From assembly GCA_958298945.1 (NCBI GenBank), contig OY282608.1:17027933-17091932 (forward strand): a stretch of 64,000 nt of DNA, read 5' to 3'. This document shows, one piece after another, positions 56,126 through 64,000 of the stretch (the first letter of the stretch is position 1; every line of letters begins with the position of its first letter). The position numbers were made by a program, and so were the translations under genes. The notes under the pieces were generated by a model. It searched no databases, was not told the DNA's origin, and saw nothing but the letters and a program-made list of their open reading frames with translations. The stretch comes from Atherix ibis (Eukaryota > Arthropoda > Insecta > Diptera > Athericidae).

Positions 56126-57116
56126 GGTTTGTTGGTTTGTTGGTTTGTTGGTTTGTTGGCTTGTTGGTTTGTTGGTTTGTTGGTTTGTTGGTTTGTTGGC
56201 TTGTTGGTTTGTTGGTTTGTTGGTTTGTTGGTTTGTTGGTTTGTTTGTTTGTTGGTTTGTTCGTTTGTTGGCTTGTTGGTTTGTTGGCTTGTTGGCTTGT
56301 TGGTTTGTTGGTTTGTTGGTTTGTTGGTTTGTTGGTTTGTTTGTTTGTTGGTTTGTTCGTTTGTTGGCTTGTTGGTTTGTTGGCTTGTTGGCTTATTGGT
56401 TTGTTGGTTTGTTGGTTTGTTGGTTTGTTGGTTTGCTTGTTTGTTGGTTTGTTGGTTTGTTGGTTTGTTCGTTTGTTCGTTTGTTCGTTTGTTCGTTTGT
56501 TGGTTTGTTGGTTTGTTGGTTTGTTGGTTTGTTGGCTTGTTGGTTTGTTGGTTTGTTGGTTTGTTGGTTTGTTGGCTTGTTGGTTTGTTGGTTTGTTGGT
56601 TTGTTGGTTTGTTGGTTTGTTTGTTTGTTGGTTTGTTCGTTTGTTGGCTTGTTGGTTTGTTGGTTTGTTGGCTTATTGGTTTGTTGGTTTGTTCGTTTGT
56701 TAGTTTTTTTGGTTTGTTGGTTTGTTGGTTTGTTCGTTTGTTGGCTTGTTGGTTTGTTGGTTTGTTGGTTTGTTGGCTTGTTGGCTTGTTGGTTTGTTGG
56801 TTTGTTGGTGTGTTGGTTTGTTGGTTTGTTGGTTTGTTGGTTTGTTGGTTTGTTGGTATGTTGGTTTGTTGGTTGGTTGGCTTGTTGGTTTGTTGGTTTG
56901 TTTGTTTGCTTTTTTGTTGGTTTGCTCGTTTGTTCGTTTGTTGGTTTGTTGGTTTGTTGGTTTGTTGGTTTGCTTGTTTGTTGGTTTGTTGGTTTGTTGG
57001 TTTGTTCGTTTGTTCGTTTGTTCGTTTGTTCGTTTGTTGGTTTGTTGGTTTGTTGGTTTGTTGGTTTGTTGGCTTGTTGGTTTGTTGGCTTGTTGGTTTG
57101 TTGGTTTGTTGGCTTG

Positions 57117-59513
57117 TTGGTTTGTTGGTTTGTTGGTTTGTTGGTTTGTTAATTTGTTTGTTTGTTGGTTTGTTCGTTTGTTGGTTTATTGGTTTGTTCG
57201 TTTTTTGGTTTGTTGGTTTGTTAATTTGTTTGTTTGTTGGTTTGTTCGTTTGTTGGTTTATTGGTTTGTTCGTTTTTTGGTTTGTTGGTTTGTTGGTTTT
57301 TTGGCTTGTTGGCTGTTTGGTTTGTTGGTTTGTTCGTTTGCTAGTTTGTTCGTTTGTTGGTTTGTTTGTTTGTTGGTTTGTTGGTTTGTTGGTTTGTTGG
57401 TTTGTTGGTTTGTTGGCTTGTTGGTTTGTTGGTTTGTTAGTTTGTTCGTTTGTTGGCTTGTTGGTTTGTTGGCTTTTTGTCTTGTTGGTTTGTTGGTTTG
57501 TTGGTTTGTTGGTTTGTTGGTTTGTTGGTTTGTTGGTTTGTTCGTTTGTTGGTGTGTTGGTGTGTTAATTTGTTGGCTTGTTGGTTTGTTGGTTTTGTGG
57601 TTTGTTGGCTCGTTGGTTTGTTGGTTTGTTAGTTTGGTCGTTTGTTGGCTTGTGGGTTTGTTGGGTTGTTGGCTTGTTGGTTTGTTGGTTTGTTGGTTTG
57701 TTGGTTTGATGGTTGTTGGTTTGTTGGTTTGTTGGTTTGTTGGTTTGTTGGTTTGTTGGTTTGTTGGTTTGTTGGTTTGTTGGTTTGTTGGTTTGTTGGT
57801 TTGTTGGTTTGTTGGTTTGTTGGTTTGTTGGTTTGTTGGTTTGTTGGTTTGTTGGTTTGTTGGCTTGTTGGTTTGTTGGTTTTTTGGTTTGTTGTTCGCT
57901 TGTTGGCTTGTTGGCTTGTTGGTTTGTTCGTTTGTTGGCTTGTTGGCTTGTTGGTTTGTTGGTTTGTTGGTTTGTTGGTTTGTTGGTTTGTTGGTTTGTT
58001 GGTTTGTTGGTTTGTTGGTTTGTTGGTTTGTTGGTTTGTTGGTTTGTTGGTTTGTTGGTTTGTTGGTTTATTGGTTTGTTGGTTTGTTGGTTTGTTGGCT
58101 TGTTGGCTTGTTGGTTTGTTGGTTTGTTGGTTTGTTGGTTTGTTCGTTTTTTGGTTTGTTGGCTTGTTGATTTGTTGGTTTGTTGGCTTGTTGGCTTGTT
58201 GGTTTGTTGGTTTGTTGGTTTGTTCGTTTGTTGGCTTGTCGGTTTGTTGGTTTTTTGGCTTGTTGGTTTGTTGGTTTGTTGGTTTGTTGGTTTGTTGGTA
58301 TGTTGGCTTGTTGGCTTGTTGGTTTGTTGGTTTGTTTGTTTGCTTTTTTGTTGGTTTGCTCGTTTGTTCGTTTGTTGGTTTGTTGGTTTGTTGGTTTGTT
58401 GGTTTGCTTGTTTGTTGGTTTGTTGTTTTGTTGGTTTGTTCGTTTGTTCGTTTGTTCGTTTGTTCGTTTGTTCGTTTGTTCGTTTGTTGGTTTGTTGGTT
58501 TGTTGGTTTGTTGGTTTGTTGGCTTGTTGGTTTGTTGGTTTGTTGGTTTGTTGGTTTGTTGGCTTGTTGGTTTGTTGGTTTGTTGGTTTGTTGGTTTGTT
58601 GGTTTGTTTGTTTGTTGGTTTGTTCGTTTGTTGGCTTGTTGGTTTGTTGGCTTGTTGGCTTGTTGGTTTGTTGGTTTGTTGGTTTGTTGGTTTGTTGGTT
58701 TGTTTGTTTGTTGGTTTGTTCGTTTGTTGGCTTGTTGGTTTGTTGGCTTGTTGGCTTATTGGTTTGTTGGTTTGTTGGTTTGTTGGTTTGTTGGTTTGCT
58801 TGTTTGTTGGTTTGTTGGTTTGTTGGTTTGTTCGTTTGTTCGTTTGTTCGTTTGTTCGTTTGTTGGTTTGTTGGTTTGTTGGTTTGTTGGTTTGTTGGCT
58901 TGTTGGTTTGTTGGTTTGTTGGTTTGTTGGTTTGTTGGCTTGTTGGTTTGTTGGTTTGTTGGTTTGTTGGTTTGTTGGTTTGTTTGTTTGTTGGTTTGTT
59001 CGTTTGTTGGCTTGTTGGTTTGTTGGTTTGTTGGCTTATTGGTTTGTTGGTTTGTTCGTTTGTTAGTTTTTTTGGTTTGTTGGTTTGTTGGTTTGTTCGT
59101 TTGTTGGCTTGTTGGTTTGTTGGTTTGTTGGTTTGTTGGCTTGTTGGCTTGTTGGTTTGTTGGTTTGTTGGTGTGTTGGTTTGTTGGTTTGTTGGTTTGT
59201 TGGTTTGTTGGTTTGTTGGTATGTTGGTTTGTTGGTTGGTTGGCTTGTTGGTTTGTTGGTTTGTTTGTTTGCTTTTTTGTTGGTTTGCTCGTTTGTTCGT
59301 TTGTTGGTTTGTTGGTTTGTTGGTTTGTTGGTTTGCTTGTTTGTTGGTTTGTTGGTTTGTTGGTTTGTTCGTTTGTTCGTTTGTTCGTTTGTTCGTTTGT
59401 TGGTTTGTTGGTTTGTTGGTTTGTTGGTTTGTTGGCTTGTTGGTTTGTTGGCTTGTTGGTTTGTTGGTTTGTTGGCTTGTTGGTTTGTTGGTTTGTTGGT
59501 TTGTTGGTTTGTT
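57117..59513 (+). repeat. Higher-order block K, copy 2
   Basis: This is a tandem copy at a constant 2,363-bp offset (A at 54,788 and 57,151). Comparing 55,279-56,703 with 57,642-59,066 by eye I found no difference. The match continues about 34 bp past a full period and stops where AATTTGTT is replaced by GGTTTGTT near 59,514. The 72-bp doublet and the six-unit CGTTTGTT tract (58,441-58,488) are preserved. Confidence 0.93.
58441..58488 (+). repeat. Homogeneous variant tract, 6 x CGTTTGTT
   Basis: Six units in block K copy 2, the exact counterpart of 56,078-56,125 at 2,363 bp. Confidence 0.96.
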
Positions 59514-62500
59514 GGTTTGTTTGTTTGTTGGTTTGTTCGTTTGTTGGCTTGTTGGTTTGTTGGCTTGTTGGCTTATCGGTTTGTTGGTTTGTTGGTTTGT
59601 TGGTTTGTTGGTTTGCTTGTTTGTTGGTTTGTTGGTTTGTTGGTTTGTTCGTTTGTTCGTTTGTTCGTTTGTTCGTTTGTTCGTTTGTTGGTTTGTTGGT
59701 TTGTTGGTTTGTTGGTTTGTTGGCTTGTTGGTTTGTTGGTTTGTTGGTTTGTTGGTTTGTTGGCTTGTTGGTTTGTTGGTTTGTTGGTTTGTTGGTTTGT
59801 TGGTTTGTTTGTTTGTTGGTTTGTTCGTTTGTTGGCTTGTTGGTTTGTTGGTTTGTTGGCTTATTGGTTTGTTGGTTTGTTCGTTTGTTAGTTTTTTTGG
59901 TTTGTTGGTTTGTTGGTTTGTTCGTTTGTTGGCTTGTTGGTTTGTTGGTTTGTTGGTTTGTTGGCTTGTTGGCTTGTTGGTTTGTTGGTTTGTTGGTGTG
60001 TTGGTTTGTTGGTTTGTTGGTTTGTTGGTTTGTTGGTTTGTTGGTTTGTTGGTTTGTTCGTTTGTTGGCTTGTTGGTTTGTTGGTTTGTTGGCTTATTGG
60101 TTTGTTGGTTTGTTCGTTTGTTAGTTTTTTTGGTTTGTTGGTTTGTTGGTTTGTTCGTTTGTTGGCTTGTTGGTTTGTTGGTTTGTTGGTTTGTTGGCTT
60201 GTTGGCTTGTTGGTTTGTTGGTTTGTTGGTGTGTTGGTTTGTTGGTTTGTTGGTTTGTTGGTTTGTTGGTTTGTTGGTTTGTTGGTTTGTTGGCTTGTTG
60301 GTTTGTTGGTTTGTTGGTTTGTTGGTTTGTTGGCTTGTTGGTTTGTTGGTTTGTTGGTTTGTTGGTTTGTTGGTTTGTTGGTTTGTTTGTTTGTTGGCTT
60401 GTTCGTTTGTTGGCTTGTCGGTTTGTTGGTTTTTTGGCTTATTGGTTTGTTGGTTTGTTGGTTTGTTGGTTTGTTGGTATGTTGGCTTGTTGGCTTGTTG
60501 GTTTGTTGGTTTGTTTGTTTGCTTTTTTGTTGGTTTGCTCGTTTGTTCGTTTGTTGGTTTGTTGGTTTGTTGGTTTGTTGGTTTGCTTGTTTGTTGGTTT
60601 GTTGGTTTGTTGGTTTGTTCGTTTGTTCGTTTGTTCGTTTGTTCGTTTGTTGGTTTGTTGGTTTGTTGGTTTGTTGGCTTGTTGGTTTGTTGGTTTGTTG
60701 GTTTGTTGGTTTGTTGGCTTGTTGGTTTGTTGGTTTGTTGGTTTGTTGGTTTGTTGGTTTGTTTGTTTGTTGGTTTGTTCGTTTGTTGGCTTGTTGGTTT
60801 GTTTGCTTGTTGGCTTGTTGGTTTGTTGGTTTGTTGGTTTGTTGGTTTGTTGGTTTGTTTGTTTGTTGGTTTGTTCGTTTGTTGGCTTGTTGGTTTGTTG
60901 GCTTGTTGGCTTATTGGTTTGTTGGTTTGTTGGTTTGTTGGTTTGTTGGTTTGCTTGTTTGTTGGTTTGTTGGTTTGTTGGTTTGTTCGTTTGTTCGTTT
61001 GTTCGTTTGTTCGTTTGTTGGTTTGTTGGTTTGTTGGTTTGTTGGTTTGTTGGCTTGTTGGCTTGTTGGTTTGTTGGTTTGTTGGTGTGTTGGTGTGTTG
61101 GTTTGTTGGTTTGTTGGTTTGTTGGTTTGTTGGTTTGTTGGTTTGTTGGTTTGTTGGCTTGTTGGTTTGTTGGTTTGTTGGCTTATTGGTTTGTTGGTTT
61201 GTTCGTTTGTTAGTTTTTTTGGTTTGTTGGTTTGTTGGTTTGTTCGTTTGTTGGCTTGTTGGTTTGTTGGTTTGTTGGTTTGTTGGCTTGTTGGCTTGTT
61301 GGCTTGTTGGTTTGTTGGTTTGTTGGTGTGTTGGTTTGTTGGTTTGTTGGTTTGTTGGTTTGTTGGTTTGTTGGTTTGTTGGTTTGTTGGCTTGTTGGTT
61401 TGTTGGTTTGTTGGTTTGTTGGTTTGTTGGCTTGTTGGTTTGTTGGTTTGTTGGTTTGTTGGTTTGTTGGTTTGTTTGTTTGTTGGCTTGTTCGTTTGTT
61501 GGCTTGTCGGTTTGTTGGTTTTTTGGCTTATTGGTTTGTTGGTTTGTTGGTTTGTTGGTTTGTTGGTATGTTGGCTTGTTGGCTTGTTGGTTTGTTGGTT
61601 TGTTTGTTTGCTTTTTTGTTGGTTTGCTCGTTTGTTCGTTTGTTGGTTTGTTGGTTTGTTGGTTTGTTGGTTTGCTTGTTTGTTGGTTTGTTGGTTTGTT
61701 GGTTTGTTCGTTTGTTCGTTTGTTCGTTTGTTCGTTTGTTGGTTTGTTGGTTTGTTGGTTTGTTGGTTTGTTGGCTTGTTGGTTTGTTGGTTTGTTGGTT
61801 TGTTGGTTTGTTGGCTTGTTGGTTTGTTGGTTTGTTGGTTTGTTGGTTTGTTGGTTTGTTTGTTTGTTGGTTTGTTCGTTTGTTGGCTTGTTGGTTTGTT
61901 TGCTTGTTGGCTTGTTGGTTTGTTGGTTTGTTGGTTTGTTGGTTTGTTGGTTTGTTTGTTTGTTGGTTTGTTCGTTTGTTGGCTTGTTGGTTTGTTGGCT
62001 TGTTGGCTTATTGGTTTGTTGGTTTGTTGGTTTGTTGGTTTGTTGGTTTGCTTGTTTGTTGGTTTGTTGGTTTGTTGGTTTGTTCGTTTGTTCGTTTGTT
62101 CGTTTGTTCGTTTGTTGGTTTGTTGGTTTGTTGGTTTGTTGGTTTGTTGGCTTGTTGGTTTGTTGGTTTGTTGGTTTGTTGGTTTGTTGGCTTGTTGGTT
62201 TGTTGGTTTGTTGGTTTGTTGGTTTGTTGGTTTGTTTGTTTGTTGGTTTGTTCGTTTGTTGGCTTGTTGGTTTGTTGGTTTGTTGGCTTATTGGTTTGTT
62301 GGTTTGTTCGTTTGTTAGTTTTTTTGGTTTGTTGGTTTGTTGGTTTGTTCGTTTGTTGGCTTGTTGGTTTGTTGGTTTGTTGGTTTGTTGGCTTGTTGGC
62401 TTGTTGGTTTGTTGGTTTGTTGGTGTGTTGGTTTGTTGGTTTGTTGGTTTGTTGGTTTGTTGGTTTGTTGGTATGTTGGTTTGTTGGTTGGTTGGCTTGT

Positions 62501-64000
62501 TGGTTTGTTGGTTTGTTTGTTTGCTTTTTTGTTGGTTTGCTCGTTTGTTCGTTTGTTGGTTTGTTGGTTTGTTGGTTTGTTGGTTTGCTTGTTTGTTGGT
62601 TTGTTGGTTTGTTGGTTTGTTCGTTTGTTCGTTTGTTCGTTTGTTCGTTTGTTGGTTTGTTGGTTTGTTGGTTTGTTGGTTTGTTGGTTTGTTGGCTTGT
62701 TGGTTTGTTGGTTTGTTGGTTTGTTGGTTTGTTGGCTTGTTGGTTTGTTGGTTTGTTGGTTTGTTGGTTTGTTGGTTTGTTTGTTTGTTGGTTTGTTCGT
62801 TTGTTGGCTTGTTGGTTTGTTGGCTTGTTGGCTTATTGGTTTGTTGGTTTGTTGGTTTGTTGGTTTGTTGGTTTGCTTGTTTGTTGGTTTGTTGGTTTGT
62901 TGGTTTGTTCGTTTGTTCGTTTGTTCGTTTGTTCGTTTGTTGGTTTGTTGGTTTGTTGGTTTGTTGGTTTGTTGGCTTGTTGGTTTGTTGGTTTGTTGGT
63001 TTGTTGGTTTGTTGGCTTGTTGGTTTGTTGGTTTGTTGGTTTGTTTGTTTGTTGGTTTGTTCGTTTGTTGGCTTGTTGGTTTGTTGGTTTGTTGGCTTAT
63101 TGGTTTGTTGGTTTGTTCGTTTGTTAGTTTTTTTGGTTTGTTGGTTTGTTGGTTTGTTCGTTTGTTGGCTTGTTGGTTTGTTGGTTTGTTGGTTTGTTGG
63201 CTTGTTGGCTTGTTGGTTTGTTGGTTTGTTGGTGTGTTGGTTTGTTGGTTTGTTGGTTTGTTGGTTTGTTGGTTTGTTGGTATGTTGGTTTGTTGGTTGG
63301 TTGGCTTGTTGGCTTGTTGGTTTGTTGGTTTGTTCGTTCGTTGGTTTGTTGGTTTGTTGGATTGTTGGTTTGTTGGTTTGTTGGTTTGTTTGTTTGTTGG
63401 TTTGTTGGTTTGTTGGCTTGTTGGTTTGTTGGCTTGTTGGCTTGTTGGCTTGTTGGCTTGTTGGTTTGTTAGTTTGTTCGTTTGTTCGTTTGTTGGTTTG
63501 CTGGTTTGTTGGTTTGTTGGTTTGTTGGTTTGTTGGTTTGTTAGTTTGTTCGTTTGCTGATTTGTTGGTTTGTTGGTTTGTTGGTTTGTTGGCTTGTTGG
63601 TTTGTTGGTTTGTTGGTTTGTTGGTTTGTTGGTTTGTTTGTTTGTTGGTTTGTTCGTTTGTTGGCTTGTTGGTTTGTTGGTTTGTTGGCTTATTGGTTTG
63701 TTCGTTTGTTCGTTTGTTAGTTTTTTTGGTTTGTTGGTTTGTTAGTTTGTTCGTTTGTTGGCTTGTTGGTTTGTTGGTTTGTTGGTTTGTTGGCTTGTTG
63801 GCTTGTTGGTTTGTTGGTTTGTTGGTGTGTTGGTTTGTTGGTTTGTTGGTTTGTTGGTTTGTTGGTTTGTTGGTATGTTGGTTTGTTGGTTGGTTGGCTT
63901 GTTGGTTTGTTGGTTTGTTTGTTTGCTTTTTTGTTGGTTTGCTCGTTTGTTCGTTTGTTGGTTTGTTGGTTTGTTGGTTTGTTGGTTTGTTGGTTTGTTG
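59514..64000 (+). repeat. Field of short higher-order units (0.2-1.1 kb)
   Basis: The word TTAGTTTTTTTGG marks unit starts here; its A lies at about 59,065, 59,889, 60,123, 61,212, 62,317, 63,126 and 63,719. The spacings are roughly 825, 233, 1,089, 1,105, 809 and 593 bp. The units at 60,121-61,209 and 61,210-62,314 are close tandem relatives. Others are rearranged assortments of the same sub-modules: the GCTTTTTTGTTGG word, a CGTTTGTT tract of four or five units, GGCTTATTGG, and GGTGTGTT. The array continues past the window end. Confidence 0.87.

Larger units (their letters stand above)
54754..57116 (+). repeat. Higher-order block K, copy 1 (2,363-bp unit)
   Basis: This is the first of two tandem 2,363-bp copies. 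Order inside: a perfect 72-bp (nine-octamer) duplication starting with AATTTGTTTG at 54,788 and 54,860, paired GGTGTGTT near 55,189, the slip GATGGTTGTTGG near 55,346, 18 canonical octamers (55,355-55,498), GTTCGCTTG near 55,531, six CGTTTGTT units (56,078-56,125), four more at 56,470-56,501, and four at 57,007-57,038. Confidence 0.93.
1..64000 (+). repeat. Octanucleotide satellite array (GGTTTGTT)n spanning the whole window
   Basis: The window is about 8,000 tandem copies of GGTTTGTT, read on the + strand, with the complement AACAAACC on the other. All copies have the same orientation; I saw no inverted stretch and no unique insert. Numbering the unit G1 G2 T3 T4 T5 G6 T7 T8, the commonest variant is T3 to C (GGCTTGTT). 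Next are G1 to C, T or A, G2 to A, G6 to A, T or C, T7 to C, and T8 to C. Less common are GGTATGTT, GGTGTGTT, GGATTGTT and GGGTTGTT. Register slips of 1-7 bp are scattered through it. The array runs off both ends, so its true length is unknown. No gene lies in any part. A heterochromatic satellite in a eukaryote is the likeliest identity, but that is inference. Confidence 0.99.

Noticed and set aside
58180..63720. Long protein-coding gene (1,846 codons, + strand) and the many other open frames of 60-800 codons
   Set aside because: The frame begins at a TTG within the repeat, has no ribosome site or distinct start context, overlaps equally long frames in other phases, and is only the translated octamer. 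Its length reflects the absence of stops in the unit.
1..64000. Telomere tract
   Set aside because: The G/T bias resembles a telomeric G strand, but the unit matches no telomeric repeat I know of, lacks runs of three or more G, and shows kilobase higher-order duplications atypical of telomerase-made tracts. A subtelomeric location is still possible.
1..64000. Bacterial or archaeal origin with repeat-protein genes
   Set aside because: 64 kb without a single plausible gene, promoter, RNA or unique segment is not compatible with known prokaryotic genome organisation; a eukaryotic satellite is far likelier.

Overview
The whole 64-kb window is one uninterrupted satellite-type tandem repeat. The basic unit is the 8-bp word GGTTTGTT on the + strand (AACAAACC on the - strand), equivalent to two alternating tetramers, TTTG and TTGG. 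Every line from base 1 to base 64,000 is this word or a one- or two-base variant of it, always in the same orientation. I found no unique sequence, gene, RNA gene, transposon, CRISPR array, promoter or terminator. The + strand is almost entirely T and G; A and C occur only as variant bases inside the repeat.

The array is not featureless. Variant octamers (GGCTTGTT, CGTTTGTT, TGTTTGTT, AGTTTGTT, GATTTGTT, GGTTTATT, GGTTTTTT, GGTGTGTT and others) and small register slips form a barcode, which shows nested higher-order duplications. From left to right: an approximately 2.0-kb unit twice (1-3.85 kb); a related 1,807/1,767-bp unit twice (4.67-8.24 kb); 1,142 bp twice (9.22-11.54 kb); 4,142 bp twice (11.87-20.18 kb); a 3,204-bp-spaced duplication overlapping the previous one (18.45-24.74 kb); a mosaic (24.74-30.04 kb); 2,601 bp twice (30.04-35.31 kb); about 1.22-1.25 kb twice (36.66-39.13 kb); a mosaic; 1,220/1,212 bp twice (43.49-45.92 kb); a mosaic; a four-copy family with periods 1,748, 1,011 and 1,724 bp (48.82-54.75 kb); 2,363 bp twice (54.75-59.51 kb); and a field of 0.2-1.1 kb units to the end. 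Most blocks are two-copy tandem duplications, some nearly identical, so the array looks actively evolving by unequal exchange.

The organism cannot be named from this sequence. A satellite of more than 64 kb with higher-order structure and no genes fits eukaryotic heterochromatin (centromeric, subtelomeric, sex-chromosome or B-chromosome) and would be extraordinary in a bacterium or archaeon; this is inference. Very long open frames occur on both strands because the octamer contains no stop codon in any frame. They translate to a cycling octapeptide and should not be annotated as proteins. Block boundaries are eye estimates, usually good to within 10-30 bp because edges lie in plain octamers; quoted offsets were checked on landmark bases.
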